A stretch of DNA of 64,000 nucleotides, taken from positions 744,001 through 808,000 of the forward strand of contig NZ_CANMVK010000002.1 in the NCBI RefSeq assembly GCF_947501405.1. The letters are read 5' to 3'. The notes beneath the pieces were generated by a model that saw only the letters and a program-made list of their open reading frames with translations, did not search any database and had not been told where the DNA came from. This DNA comes from an uncultured Hoeflea sp. (lineage in GTDB: Bacteria; Pseudomonadota; Alphaproteobacteria; Rhizobiales; Rhizobiaceae). This document shows positions 1 through 9,751 of this stretch, one piece after another. Both the position numbers and the translations under genes were made by a program. Position 1 is the first letter of the stretch. Every line of letters begins with the position of its first letter.

Positions 1-426
1 GGTTTCGAAGTGATCCGCGGCTCCGGCGGACGCGACCAAGGCGCGGCATCGCGCAAGGGCGGCGTCAAGGCGCTGGTCGCCATGCGCTCTGCGCTCAAAT
101 CCGGCGTCAATGTCGTGATGATCGCCGACATCTCGAAGGGCGAGGTGCGCCAAGCGGGAGAGGGGATCGTCACCCTTGCCAAGATCTCGGGCCGTCCGAT
201 CGTGCCGGTGGCGCTGACAACCAGCCGCCGCCATGTGCTGGAAAAGACCTGGGACAAAACCACCATCAATTTGCCTTTCGGCCGTCGCTGCCTTCGGCTT
301 GCGCCGCCAATCCGGGTTGCCGCGGATGCCGGGGAACAAGAGATCGCCGAAGCTCGCGCCCGCGTCACCGCTGAGCTGAACCGGGTCACCGAGGAAGCCG
401 CGCGCGCGGTCGAGGCGCGGGCATGA
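1..426 (+). CDS. DUF374-family lysophospholipid acyltransferase-like protein, C-terminal part (5' truncated)
   Basis: The reading frame is open to the window edge; the GTG used by the ORF track at base 10 is internal, because in-frame codons for GFE precede it. The visible 141 residues carry the RGSGGRDQGAASRKGG block and a GRPIVPVAL strand typical of DUF374 proteins, which resemble lysophospholipid acyltransferases and may act on lipid A precursors at the inner membrane. The HX4D catalytic part would lie upstream, outside the window. The stop overlaps the waaA start (ATGA), so translation is probably coupled. The next two genes make KDO-lipid A, which supports an envelope lipid role. The exact substrate is unknown. 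Confidence 0.85.
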   Translation, partial: GFEVIRGSGGRDQGAASRKGGVKALVAMRSALKSGVNVVMIADISKGEVRQAGEGIVTLAKISGRPIVPVALTTSRRHVLEKTWDKTTINLPFGRRCLRLAPPIRVAADAGEQEIAEARARVTAELNRVTEEAARAVEARA

Positions 427-1766
427 GCCGCGGCTGGGCGCGCGCCGCGCTGGTGGGCTATCGCTGGTTCGGGGCGGGCATCTATCCGCTGCTCGGCCCC
501 TATTTGGCCATTCGCGCAGCCAAGGGCAAGGAAGAGCGCAGCCGCCGCAAGGAGCGCTATGGCCGCTCCCAGATCGCCCGGCCCGCGGGGCCGCTGGTCT
601 GGTTTCATGCCGCCAGCGTCGGTGAGACCAATGCGGTGGTGCCGTTGATCAAGGAAGTGCGGCGCCGTGGCATTTCCGTGGTGCTGACCACCGGAACCGT
701 AACATCGGCCGGCGTGGCGCGTGATCGTCTTGGCAGCGACGTGATACATCAATATGTGCCGCTCGACCTCAAGCCGGCGATCTCGCGGTTCCTCGATCAC
801 TGGAAGCCGGATCTGGCAATCATCGCCGAATCCGAAATCTGGCCGATGACCATTCTCGAACTGGGAGCCAGGCGAACCCCGCAGGTGCTGGTCAATGGCC
901 GGCTGTCGGACCGTTCTTTCGCGCGCTGGAGCAAGCGCCCGAGCCTGGCCGACGCCCTGTTTGAAAACCTATCCCACGTGGTGGCGCAGTCGGAACTTGA
1001 TGCGGAGCGATTCCTGCAGCTTGGCGCCCGGCCGGTCTCGGTCTCAGGCAATCTCAAGGTCGACACCACGCCGCCGCCTTTCGATCAGGATGAGCTTGCC
1101 CGGCTGCAGGCGCAGATCGGAAACCGGTCGACCTGGGCAGCGGTTTCGACCTCCGAGGGTGAGGATGAAATCGTCGCAGCGGTGCATCGCGCCATCAAAC
1201 CCAGACACAAGGCGCTGACCATTTTGGTGCCGCGCCATCCCGATCGCGCCGATGCGATCGAAACCATGCTCAAGGCCGAGGGCCTGACGGTTGCGCGAAG
1301 GTCACGCGGCGAGGAAATCGAAGCCGCCACCGACGTCTATCTTGGCGACACCATCGGCGAGATGGGGCTTTATCTCAATCTCACCGAAATCGTCTTTGTC
1401 GGAAAGTCGCTCAAAGGCGGTGGCGGGCAAAACCCGCTGGAACCGGCGATGCTTGGCTGCGCCGTGCTGTCGGGCAGCGAGGTCGGCAATTTCCGTGATG
1501 CCTATTCGCGGCTGATTAAAAATGGTGGCGCACGGTTTGTGCGCGATGGCGAGATGCTGGCCAAGGCCGTGCATTTTCTGCTGTCCAATCCCAAGGCCAG
1601 GCAGATCATGGCGGCCGGTGGCGAAAAGACTTTGAATGATATGCGCGGCGCCCTCAAGGCGACCATCCGCGAGCTCGAACCCTACATCAACCCGCTCACC
1701 GTCAAGGCGCGGCTGTTGCCGCGGGACAATGAGAGCGAGGATAGCCGTGCGAGCGGCCAATGGTAA
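423..1766 (+). CDS. waaA: 3-deoxy-D-manno-octulosonic acid (KDO) transferase
   Basis: A 447-residue protein that transfers KDO from CMP-KDO to lipid IVA at the cytoplasmic face of the inner membrane. The N-terminal third has the glycosyltransferase-N signature, including the FHAASVGETNAV block near residues 62-72. The C-terminal half has the GGGGQNPLEPA loop typical of WaaA/KdtA. The N-terminal hydrophobic stretch fits membrane anchoring. It overlaps the acyltransferase gene by 4 bp and lpxK by 7 bp, so the three form one lipid A operon. Whether it adds one or two KDO residues cannot be read from the sequence. Confidence 0.95.
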   Translation: MSRGWARAALVGYRWFGAGIYPLLGPYLAIRAAKGKEERSRRKERYGRSQIARPAGPLVWFHAASVGETNAVVPLIKEVRRRGISVVLTTGTVTSAGVARDRLGSDVIHQYVPLDLKPAISRFLDHWKPDLAIIAESEIWPMTILELGARRTPQVLVNGRLSDRSFARWSKRPSLADALFENLSHVVAQSELDAERFLQLGARPVSVSGNLKVDTTPPPFDQDELARLQAQIGNRSTWAAVSTSEGEDEIVAAVHRAIKPRHKALTILVPRHPDRADAIETMLKAEGLTVARRSRGEEIEAATDVYLGDTIGEMGLYLNLTEIVFVGKSLKGGGGQNPLEPAMLGCAVLSGSEVGNFRDAYSRLIKNGGARFVRDGEMLAKAVHFLLSNPKARQIMAAGGEKTLNDMRGALKATIRELEPYINPLTVKARLLPRDNESEDSRASGQW

Positions 1767-2788
1767 GCGAGGCGCCTCCTTTCTGGTGGCAGCGCCCCGG
1801 CGTTCAGTCGGCGCTGCTGTCGCCCATTGGATGGGTCTATGGCCGGGTGGCCCGGCGGATCATGGACAAGAAGGTCCGCAAGACCATAGATGCCGCCGTC
1901 ATCTGTGTCGGTAATTTCACGGTCGGGGGATCGGGCAAGACGCCCACGGCTCTGACACTGGCCGATGCGGCGATCGCCCGGGGGCTCAAGCCTGGGTTCC
2001 TCTCACGCGGTTATGGCGGCGCGGTGCGCCATGCACGGGCGGTGGATCTGGTCCGGGACACAGCCCGGCTGGTGGGTGATGAGCCGATGCTGCTTGCGCA
2101 AAAGGCCATCACCGTTGTTTCGGCTAACCGGGTTGAGGGCGCCGAACATTTGGTGGCCGAAGGCTGCGATCTGATCATTATGGATGACGGCTTTCAAAGT
2201 GCGTCGCTGGTGTTCGATCAGGCGCTGCTGGTGGTCGACGCCCGCCGCGGGATTGGCAACGGCCGGGTTTTTCCCGCCGGACCGGTGCGCGCACCGGTGA
2301 TCGACCAGGTTCGCCATGCCGATGCGCTGGTGGTGGTGGGCGAAGGCGATGGCGCCGATCCGATGATCCGCATGGCGGCGCGCGCGGCAAAGCCGATCCA
2401 TCTGTCGCGGCTTGAACCGCGCAATGCCGCGCAATTGCTCAATCAGAATTGTCTTGCCTTCGCGGCGATTGGCGACCCGGGTAAGTTTTTCGCGACCCTC
2501 GAACAGGCCAATGTGCGTATCGCCAGCCGGCGCGGGTTTCCCGATCACCATCATTTCGCAAGCGACGAAGTCGATGATCTGCTCGCCGAAGCCGAACTTT
2601 ACGGTCTGCAGCTCGTCACCACCTCCAAGGATCATGTGAGGTTGATGTCGGGCCATGGAAAGGCTCTTGAGCTTGCGCAAAAATGCGCAGTCCTTGACAT
2701 CGACATGGTGTTTGACAGCCCGCATGTGGCCGACGCCATTCTTGACGCGGCAATTGCGAGCTTCAAGCGCCGCAGGGCAGGCGTCTGA
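1760..2788 (+). CDS. lpxK: Tetraacyldisaccharide 4'-kinase
   Basis: LpxK phosphorylates the 4' position of the tetraacyldisaccharide 1-phosphate to give lipid IVA, the step before KDO transfer. The 342-residue protein has the family N-terminus (FWWQRPG), an early hydrophobic segment and the Walker A-like GGSGKTPTALTLAD near residues 57-70. It also has the LSRGYGG and IIMDDGFQS motifs, the latter supplying conserved acidic residues. The length is normal. The start overlaps the end of waaA, indicating coupled translation. The order waaA-lpxK-DUF2093-mutL is common in Rhizobiales, though DUF2093 and mutL are on the other strand here. Confidence 0.95.
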   Translation: MVSEAPPFWWQRPGVQSALLSPIGWVYGRVARRIMDKKVRKTIDAAVICVGNFTVGGSGKTPTALTLADAAIARGLKPGFLSRGYGGAVRHARAVDLVRDTARLVGDEPMLLAQKAITVVSANRVEGAEHLVAEGCDLIIMDDGFQSASLVFDQALLVVDARRGIGNGRVFPAGPVRAPVIDQVRHADALVVVGEGDGADPMIRMAARAAKPIHLSRLEPRNAAQLLNQNCLAFAAIGDPGKFFATLEQANVRIASRRGFPDHHHFASDEVDDLLAEAELYGLQLVTTSKDHVRLMSGHGKALELAQKCAVLDIDMVFDSPHVADAILDAAIASFKRRRAGV

Positions 2789-2794
2789 TCTGTT

Positions 2795-3022
2795 TTATGC
2801 CGGTTTCGGCAGGACGCCTGCGCGCTGGTCGGCGGTCACCGAGGCGACGACGTCGACATAGGGCTCCTGACGGGCCACGCTCCAATATTTGAGCTCTTCG
2901 ATTGGAATGGTCTCCCCGGTCACCGCGCAAACCACGTGACTGCCGGGCATCAGAATCTGGAAATCGCCGTCCAGATAGCGGATTTTTGCAGGGCGCGCGC
3001 CCGGACCTTCAAATCTGTTCAT
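2795..3022 (-). CDS. DUF2093 domain protein
   Basis: A 75-residue protein starting MNRFEGPG and containing the DUF2093 core (ARPAKIRYLDGDFQIL, then GETIPIEELKYWSVARQEPY). I start it nine codons inside the ORF-track call because the family begins at this Met and the upstream extension looks non-coding; neither start has a strong ribosome site. It converges on lpxK with a 6-bp gap and lies downstream of mutL on the same strand. Its function is unknown. The family is largely confined to Alphaproteobacteria and often lies between lpxK and mutL. Confidence 0.85.
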   Translation of the reverse strand: MNRFEGPGARPAKIRYLDGDFQILMPGSHVVCAVTGETIPIEELKYWSVARQEPYVDVVASVTADQRAGVLPKPA

Positions 3023-3198
3023 CTGGGGACATGCTCCCGTTGCAACCATTTTGTTCTATGCCGTCTCACGGCCGCGAATGCAAGATCGCTGGCCATGGAC
3101 CGGGCAACAGGATAGGCCGGGATGGCGTTTTCAGCGCGACCGGCTGGAACTCCGTCAATGATGATCTGTTGCTTCGCGGTTGGCTCATCGGCAGGCAT

Positions 3199-5031
3199 TT
3201 AACGCCGGGAAAACAGCTTCTCGATGTCGCTGAGTTTGAGCTCGATATAGGTCGGCCGGCCGTGATTGCACTGACCTGAACCAGGCGTACGCTCCATCTC
3301 GCGCAACAATGCGTTCATTTCTTCGCGCGCCAGCCGGCGCCCCGAGCGCACCGAGCCATGGCAGGCCATCGTCGAAGCCACCGCCTCGAGCCGGTCCTTC
3401 AGCCCGCCGGCGCTGTTCCATTCGGCTATCTCATCGGCCAGATCGCGGACCAACCCGACCACATCGGTTTCCCCCAGCATCGACGGCGTCTCCCGCACTG
3501 CCACTGCGCCTGGTCCGAAGCGTTCGAGCACCAGGCCGAAGCCGGCCAGCTCGTCGGCGCATTCGGCCAGCCGGTCGCAATCCTCTTCCGGCAGGTCGAT
3601 GATTTCCGGCAAAAGCAGCAATTGCGAGGCCACGGGGCCCGCGCGAAGTGCGGTCTTCAAACGCTCGAAAACCAGCCGTTCATGAGCGGCGTGCTGATCG
3701 ACGATCACCAGCCCGTCGCGGGTTTGGGCGAGAATGTAATTCTCATGCACCTGCGCCCGCGCAGCACCCAGGGGATGTTCGTCTTCCGGCGTCTCGGGGG
3801 TATCCCCATGATCGGCTTCCATACGCGCCGAAGGTGTGGCGGCAGCGGCAAATCCCGCCTGCGCTTCTTCCCCGAATCCCGTGCCTGCGCCATCGACTGG
3901 CCGGAACGGCGAACCTGCCGCTTCCCATCTGGCGTTTCCGCCCGTGGCGTAGGTCGGCGAACCCGGCGTGAAGGAGGCGGGCCGCTGCGATCCGCCTTGC
4001 GTGAAAGCCCGGGCAAGATCCGCCCGCGCCGATGGCGAGGCGCGGTCGCCGTCAGACAGCAGCGCCTGCCGGATAGCCCCGATGATCAACCCGCGAACCA
4101 GGCCGGGATCGCGAAATCGCACATCGGCCTTGGCCGGATGGACATTGACGTCGACCAGGGCCGGGTCGAGCGTGATCCAGAGGACAGTAACCGGATAGCG
4201 GCCGCGCGGCAGGCTGTCGGAATAGGCAGCGCGAATGGCCGAGAGAATCTGCTTGTCCTGCACCGGACGGCCGTTGACGAAGGCGTGCTGGGACAGCGAG
4301 TTGGCCTTGTTCCAGGTTGGCAGGCCGATATGGCCCGTCAAGCCGATCATCTCGCGCTCTGCGTCGAGCGCAATGGTATTGCCGGCAAACTCCGCACCCA
4401 GCACCTGCGCGATGCGCGCCAGCCGGTTCTCGCCAGTGGCCGGCAGATCCAAGGTGGAGCGGTCCGGCCCCGACAGCGTGAAGCGGATATGAGGAAAGGC
4501 AATGGCGATGCGCCGCACCACCTCGGTGATGGCGGCGGTTTCCGCCCGATCGCTTTTCAGGAATTTGAGCCGCGCCGGCGTGGCGAAAAACAGATCGCGC
4601 ACCTCCACCGTGGTGCCCTTGTTGGCCGCGGCGGGCTTGAGCGCCGAAGGCGCGCCGCCTGAAAGCGAGATCTCATGGGCATGGGCAGCATCCGCCGGGC
4701 GCGAGCGCAGCGTCAGCCGCGCCACCGAGCCGATCGAGGGCAGCGCCTCGCCGCGAAAACCAAGCGTGCGGATGTCTTCAAGTCCCTGGTCGATCTTCGA
4801 GGTGCAATGCCGGCGAACGGCGAGCTGAAGATCCTCGGCATCCATGCCGCGCCCGTCATCGATCACCCGGATCAGTGCCTTGCCGCCGCCGGCCGTGGCG
4901 ATCTCGATCCGGCTCGCGCCCGCGTCTATGGCGTTCTCGACCAATTCCTTGACCACGCTGGCCGGCCGTTCGATCACCTCGCCGGCGGCAATCTGATTGA
5001 TCAGTGTTTCTGGCAATTGATGGATGCGCAT
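3199..5031 (-). CDS. mutL: DNA mismatch repair protein MutL
   Basis: MutL couples mismatch recognition by MutS to strand removal. The start is [20 protein letters not shown], 43 codons inside the ORF-track call, because this is the universal MutL N-terminus; the protein is then 610 residues. The GHKL ATPase motifs are visible: [14 protein letters not shown] and GFRGEAL in the first 110 residues. A variable proline-rich linker follows. The C-terminal domain carries [12 protein letters not shown], the metal-dependent endonuclease motif present in MutL of bacteria lacking MutH. It is divergent from the PAS-receiver gene across a 295-bp spacer that holds a CtrA-type box. Confidence 0.96.
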   Translation of the reverse strand: MRIHQLPETLINQIAAGEVIERPASVVKELVENAIDAGASRIEIATAGGGKALIRVIDDGRGMDAEDLQLAVRRHCTSKIDQGLEDIRTLGFRGEALPSIGSVARLTLRSRPADAAHAHEISLSGGAPSALKPAAANKGTTVEVRDLFFATPARLKFLKSDRAETAAITEVVRRIAIAFPHIRFTLSGPDRSTLDLPATGENRLARIAQVLGAEFAGNTIALDAEREMIGLTGHIGLPTWNKANSLSQHAFVNGRPVQDKQILSAIRAAYSDSLPRGRYPVTVLWITLDPALVDVNVHPAKADVRFRDPGLVRGLIIGAIRQALLSDGDRASPSARADLARAFTQGGSQRPASFTPGSPTYATGGNARWEAAGSPFRPVDGAGTGFGEEAQAGFAAAATPSARMEADHGDTPETPEDEHPLGAARAQVHENYILAQTRDGLVIVDQHAAHERLVFERLKTALRAGPVASQLLLLPEIIDLPEEDCDRLAECADELAGFGLVLERFGPGAVAVRETPSMLGETDVVGLVRDLADEIAEWNSAGGLKDRLEAVASTMACHGSVRSGRRLAREEMNALLREMERTPGSGQCNHGRPTYIELKLSDIEKLFSRR

Positions 5032-5204
5032 TTTCCCATGTTGGCGGATTCGCAGCCGGACGCAATGCGGCCGGGCCCGGCGAGGCCGGTTTTTGCTTGT
5101 TGTCACCGGTTGATTGGAGTGTCGCGGGCAAAGCGGCAAAATTGCTTTGAGACCGCGCATCCGCGTGTGGTCAGCCGGCTCCTGCCACCATCTTGCAATT
5201 GTGG

Positions 5205-5220
5205 TTAAGCACGCCTTAAC
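5205..5220. promoter_or_regulatory. Predicted CtrA binding site (TTAA-N7-TTAAC)
   Basis: The sequence TTAAGCACGCCTTAAC matches the full alphaproteobacterial CtrA consensus TTAA-N7-TTAAC with no mismatch and sits in a GGTTAAGC/CCTTAACC dyad. It lies 107 bp upstream of the PAS-receiver start and 174 bp upstream of the divergent mutL start. Position and the signalling function downstream make the PAS-receiver gene the more likely target. This is inference from motif match only. Confidence 0.6.
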
Positions 5221-5326
5221 CCTCAGGTGGCATGCTTGTGGTCCCGGAAGGGCCTGGCGGCTTGAGTCCCAATTCCAAGGCGAAACCGGCGGCTTCCGGG
5301 GTTAAAGTGTTATCGGATCGAGAGTT

Positions 5327-7207
5327 ATGGACCTGAGTGAAACCGAGCCGCGCCTTTCGGGCAAGGACTGCAAGCTGATTGAAGCCCTGGCTTCCGCGCT
5401 CGATATTGCCATCACCGTCTATGACCGCCACGACACGCTGATTGCCGGCAGTCCGGAGTTCCTCCGCTTTTTCGATATCGATCCGGAACAGCTGCAGCCC
5501 GGTGCGCGGTTGCGCGACCTGCTGGCCGCTGCCTATGATTCCGGGGCACAGGTGCTCGGCTCCATGGACGGCCGCACCCGCAACATCAGCCGCGACGACT
5601 GGATTGCCGAGCGCATCGCCATTCACTGGCGCGAGCGCTACGAAAGCGTGGAAAAACTGCCCGATGACCGCTGGGTGCGGCTTTGCAAGCGTCGGATGCC
5701 CGACGGGTTGCTTGTTTCCACCATCTCCGACGTGTCCGAGCAAAAGCGCCGCGACCACGAATTGTCAGAGACCAGGCATCAGGCGGAACTCGCCCAGCAT
5801 ATTCTCGACAACCTCGCCAACCCGGTGATGGTCAAGGATTCCGCACTTCGCTACATCATCGTCAACGAGGCCTTCTGCCGGATTCCGGGACTTCACACCA
5901 AACAGGTTCTGGGCCGCACCGCGCGCGAACTGGTGGAGCCGGAGGTGGCCAATCATTTCGAAGCAGTCGAACGCGAGGTGCTCGAAACCGGCATTCCCTA
6001 TCAGACGACCGAGGACATTCACCGCGCCGACGGAACGATCATGCACGCAGTCACCCATGCGCGGCGTTCGGGCACGCCCGGCAATTACTTCGTCACGGTG
6101 TCTTTCGATGATGTTACCCATCTGGTGAAAAACCGTGCCTTCGAAGCCCGCGACACGTGGCGCTACGATCTTGAATGCACTGCGGCCGAACGAGATGAAG
6201 CAGCCGAACTGTATGACAGGGTTCTGGTTCTTGATGCCAATGCCCCCCGCGGCGGCAGGCGCGCCGCCAGCCTCCGCGCTACCGGATCAGACGCCGTTGC
6301 CATCAGTGACGCCGTGGAGGCTGTTGCTTTCCTTGATGCGGCGCGCAAAAGCGGCGCGCAGATTGACCATATCGAACTGTGCGAGTTGATGGCCGAATTG
6401 CTCGCCGAGATCCCCGATGCCGGCGATTACCCGGAACTGATTGCAGCCATGGACCGGGCTTCCAAGCAACCCAAGACAAAAACGAAATCGAAACCAGCAG
6501 CCGCGTCGGAGGTTTCCGGTCCCGGGCCAAGCGGCGCTGCACTCTCCGTCACCCCAACCGAGCCGCCATCGCTCGCCACACCCAAGGCGTCGCAGGCCGA
6601 TCCCAAAGCCTCCGGAGTGGAGACGGTCGCTGTAACCGTATCTCCAACGCCGGCTCCGGACACCGTTGTGCCTCCGGCCCCAACACCGGATGCAGCGCCG
6701 GACAAGGCGGCTTTGCCTGAGACGATCCCGAAGGTGCCGGATACGCTTGTCGACGCGCCGCCTGCACAGCCTGACGCAAACCGGGACAGCAAACCCGCGC
6801 CCAGTCGCCTGCGGGTGCTGGTCGCCGAGGACAATGATGTCAACCAGATCGTCTTCGAGCAGATCCTTGAGGGCATCGGCGTTGATTTCCGCATTGTCGA
6901 CAATGGCCAGGAGGCAGTCGCCGCCTGGCGCGCGGCACCGCCTGATTTGATCCTGATGGATGTGTCGATGCCGGTGATGAATGGCCTGCAGGCCGCACAG
7001 GCGATCCGCGATGCGGAAGCCCAGAGCGACAGCGGTGATCATCATATCCCGATCATTGCGGTCACCGCCCATGCCATGAGTGGCGACCGGGAGCGCTGTT
7101 TTGCCGCCGGAATGGATGATTACCTCTCAAAGCCGGTCAGCCCCGAAAAGCTTGAAGCCATCATCCGCAAGTGGATCGACTGCTCAAATGCGGTGTTGTC
7201 AGTGTAA
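5327..7207 (+). CDS. PAS-PAS-receiver protein without a histidine-kinase domain
   Basis: A 626-residue cytoplasmic protein with no signal peptide or membrane segment. A PAS domain (about 20-130, DIAITVYDRHDTLI) is followed by a second PAS domain (about 155-270, NPVMVKDSALRYIIVNEAFCR). A helical stretch and a long Pro/Ala/Thr-rich linker (about 380-490) precede a complete receiver domain (about 495-620). The receiver has the acidic pair in VAEDNDVN, phospho-acceptor D545 in LILMDVSMPVMNG, the TAHAMS threonine and lysine in YLSKPV, which is typical of hybrid-kinase receivers. No H-box or HATPase motif is present, so it must be phosphorylated by another protein. An upstream CtrA box suggests cell-cycle control. 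Its output is unknown. Confidence 0.85.
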   Translation: MDLSETEPRLSGKDCKLIEALASALDIAITVYDRHDTLIAGSPEFLRFFDIDPEQLQPGARLRDLLAAAYDSGAQVLGSMDGRTRNISRDDWIAERIAIHWRERYESVEKLPDDRWVRLCKRRMPDGLLVSTISDVSEQKRRDHELSETRHQAELAQHILDNLANPVMVKDSALRYIIVNEAFCRIPGLHTKQVLGRTARELVEPEVANHFEAVEREVLETGIPYQTTEDIHRADGTIMHAVTHARRSGTPGNYFVTVSFDDVTHLVKNRAFEARDTWRYDLECTAAERDEAAELYDRVLVLDANAPRGGRRAASLRATGSDAVAISDAVEAVAFLDAARKSGAQIDHIELCELMAELLAEIPDAGDYPELIAAMDRASKQPKTKTKSKPAAASEVSGPGPSGAALSVTPTEPPSLATPKASQADPKASGVETVAVTVSPTPAPDTVVPPAPTPDAAPDKAALPETIPKVPDTLVDAPPAQPDANRDSKPAPSRLRVLVAEDNDVNQIVFEQILEGIGVDFRIVDNGQEAVAAWRAAPPDLILMDVSMPVMNGLQAAQAIRDAEAQSDSGDHHIPIIAVTAHAMSGDRERCFAAGMDDYLSKPVSPEKLEAIIRKWIDCSNAVLSV

Positions 7208-7465
7208 TCCGGTCTGCCGGTCTTGCTGAACGGCAGTTGAAACGAGCGCTTGTCGCCTCGCATTTACGCAAATTTCAGCACAGTGCGCCGGCGCGATCCG
7301 CTCCGGATGCCAGTGACATTTCCAGACCTTGCGTCATTTGCCTCATCTCTTTGATCATAAGGGATTTATGCCGATGGATTCTCATGGGTCCCACAATAGG
7401 ACAATCTTAAGAAATCTATCGCAAATTTGGCTCAACAGGTTGCGGCGCGAGACCATTGATTATCC

Positions 7466-8833
7466 ATGACACCCGAGATTGAAATTCAGGACTCATTGTC
7501 CCCGGGCGCCAAAGCGGTGGCCTACACCGATCCTTTGACGGGATTGGGCAATCGCCGTCGGCTGATGGACAAGATCCGCAAGCTTGCCTCCGAGCGCGCC
7601 GACGATCCGGCGCCGTTCACCATCGGCGTTGCCAACATCGACGGCTTCAAACCGATCAACGATCTGTTCGGCCACGCCGCCGGCGACGAAATCCTTTGCC
7701 AGGTGGCGCACCGGCTGAGAGCCTGCCTGCCCGATGGCGGCTTCGTGGCCCGCATTGAAAGTGATGAATTTGCCTTTGTGCTGCCGCTGGTGTTTGAAAA
7801 AAAGGGCGCCGAAAAAATCGGCCGGATGTTCAAGGACGTACTTTCCGCACCCTATGATCTGGGCGACCGCAACGTGCGTCTGTCGGCGTCCTTTGGTTTC
7901 GCGGTCTATCCCTTTGCCGGTGAGCAATTCGCTGAACTGCTCAAAAGCGCCGACACCGCGCTCTACCGCTCCAAACGCCGCGGGCGTGGGCAGATCACCG
8001 TCTATTCGGAAGAAATCGCCGAGGAAATGCGCCGCGGCACGCAGATCGAACAGGCGCTGCGCCGCGCAATCATCGCCGATGAAGTGGCGGTGCATTTCCA
8101 GCCGATCGTCAATTTGGCCGACGCCTCGATCCAGGGCTTCGAGGCGCTGGCGCGATGGACCGATCGCGAACTTGGCTTCGTCTCGCCCGGCGTGTTCATT
8201 CCGCTTGCCGAAGAGCGCGGCTTTATCGACTCGCTGACCGAGACCCTGCTCAAGAAAGCCGCAGAAACGGCCAAGCACTGGCCGTCGGAAATGTTCCTGT
8301 CGTTCAATCTGTCCTCGGCGCAACTGATCGACCCGGCCACCGCCTTCAACGTGCTGGCTATTGTCAACCGCGTTGGGCTCGACCCGCGCCGGTTGGAACT
8401 GGAAATCACCGAAACTGCAATGATGAGCGATCCGGAAATCGCGGCCAAGGTGGTCAATGAGCTTCATTCCATCGGGGTGCGGGTGTCGCTCGATGATTTC
8501 GGAACCGGGCAGTCGAGCCTTGGACGGTTGCGCGATTTCGCCTTCAACAAGGTCAAGATCGACCGCAGCTTTGTCAGCGAAATCACCGCCGACAAATCCG
8601 CCGAACATATAATCCGCGCCATACTGACCATGTGCGAAGGGCTCAATCTCAAGGTCATTGCCGAAGGCATTGAAACCGAGGAGCAGGCCGAGATGCTCAA
8701 GGCGCTTGGTTGCCGGTCCGGGCAGGGGTGGCTCTATGGCAAGGCGGTCGATGCCGCCTCGACCTTCCGCCTGATCGAGGCGCAGCAGCAGGTTCAGACC
8801 AAATCCGCCCAAGTCTATCTGATCAATCGCTGA
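7466..8833 (+). CDS. GGDEF-EAL protein, likely cyclic-di-GMP phosphodiesterase with degenerate GGDEF site
   Basis: A 455-residue soluble protein with a GGDEF domain (about 20-180) and an EAL domain (about 195-440). The active-site signature of the GGDEF domain reads ESDEF at residues 98-102, so cyclase activity is unlikely, though a GTP-binding regulatory role remains possible. The EAL domain looks complete: EAL at 226-228, ELEITET, DDFGTGQSSL, KIDRSFV and IAEGIETEEQ. The expected activity is hydrolysis of c-di-GMP. There is no transmembrane or sensory domain, only a short N-terminus. The 258-bp spacer upstream shows nothing I can name. The stop abuts the convergent lysR gene. Confidence 0.9.
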   Translation: MTPEIEIQDSLSPGAKAVAYTDPLTGLGNRRRLMDKIRKLASERADDPAPFTIGVANIDGFKPINDLFGHAAGDEILCQVAHRLRACLPDGGFVARIESDEFAFVLPLVFEKKGAEKIGRMFKDVLSAPYDLGDRNVRLSASFGFAVYPFAGEQFAELLKSADTALYRSKRRGRGQITVYSEEIAEEMRRGTQIEQALRRAIIADEVAVHFQPIVNLADASIQGFEALARWTDRELGFVSPGVFIPLAEERGFIDSLTETLLKKAAETAKHWPSEMFLSFNLSSAQLIDPATAFNVLAIVNRVGLDPRRLELEITETAMMSDPEIAAKVVNELHSIGVRVSLDDFGTGQSSLGRLRDFAFNKVKIDRSFVSEITADKSAEHIIRAILTMCEGLNLKVIAEGIETEEQAEMLKALGCRSGQGWLYGKAVDAASTFRLIEAQQQVQTKSAQVYLINR

Positions 8834-9751
8834 TCAACGACTGGTTTCCTGGCCCTCCTTGATCAGCCAGTCCAGAACCTTGTCGGTCTGCGGCGTAAGT
8901 TTGCGCCCCTTGGGCCAGATCACATAAAACGCAGCGCCTGTTTTCAGGCTGTGCGTCGTGACCCGTTGCAAAAGCCCGGTGGAAATCAGCCGGCCGGTCA
9001 AATGGCGCCAGGCCAGCGCCACGCCCTGGCTTTCCATGACTGCCTGGATCACCAGTACATAATCATTGATCGCCAGGCCGCGATTGGCGGTCGCGCCATT
9101 GACGCCGGCGCTGACAAACCATTGCTGCCAGTCGCAGGCGGTGCGGAACGGTTCCTCAAGATGGATCAGTCTGTGTTGTGTAAGATGGGCAGCGGTTTCG
9201 GGTTGTCCGTGCTTTTCCACATAGGCAGCGCTTGCCACCGCATCGATGATCTCCGGCGCAATCAGCGCGCTGTCGTAGTTGGGCCAGTCCTCGGGCCGGC
9301 CGCCGCGCACGCCCAGTTCAATGGCCTCGGTGCGGATGTCGAGATCGCGGTCGGCGGTCTGGATTCTCAAATCGATGTCGGGCAGATCATCGCGCAGCCG
9401 GTGCAGCCTTGGCAGCATCCAGAAAGAGGCAAATGCGGTTGAGGCGGCCAGCGTCACGCTGCTGGGCTTGCCGCGGGCGCGAATATCCTCGGCCGATTTG
9501 CGAATATGGCTCAATCCGAGGGTGACATCGGCGTGAAAGCGTCGCCCGGCTTCTGTCAGTGCCACGGCGCGATGGGCGCGCTGAAACAACGAAGCGCCCA
9601 ACTGGGTCTCCAGAGACCTAATGGCGTAGCTGACCGCGGCTTGCGTCATGCCCAGCTCCCGCGCCGCCCGGGTGAAACTCGCATGACGGCCGGCCGCCTC
9701 GAAGACAATCAGATTGCCCGCAGAGGGCAGCAGATGGCGCAGGTTATCCAT
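8834..9751 (-). CDS. LysR-family transcriptional regulator (GcvA-like)
   Basis: A 305-residue LysR regulator with an N-terminal winged helix (ASFTRAARELGMTQAAVSYAIRSLETQLG) and a C-terminal co-inducer domain of the GcvA type. It is divergent from the mttB-like gene with only 86 bp between start codons, so it very probably controls the mttB-oxidoreductase pair and itself. A LysR-type box overlaps its own start codon. The inducer cannot be read from sequence; a methylated amine or betaine is the natural guess from the neighbours. Its stop touches the convergent GGDEF-EAL gene. Confidence 0.9.
   Translation of the reverse strand: MDNLRHLLPSAGNLIVFEAAGRHASFTRAARELGMTQAAVSYAIRSLETQLGASLFQRAHRAVALTEAGRRFHADVTLGLSHIRKSAEDIRARGKPSSVTLAASTAFASFWMLPRLHRLRDDLPDIDLRIQTADRDLDIRTEAIELGVRGGRPEDWPNYDSALIAPEIIDAVASAAYVEKHGQPETAAHLTQHRLIHLEEPFRTACDWQQWFVSAGVNGATANRGLAINDYVLVIQAVMESQGVALAWRHLTGRLISTGLLQRVTTHSLKTGAAFYVIWPKGRKLTPQTDKVLDWLIKEGQETSR

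Noticed and set aside
3358-4662. 434-codon plus-strand ORF over mutL
   Set aside because: MutL motifs on the minus strand are complete and unambiguous.
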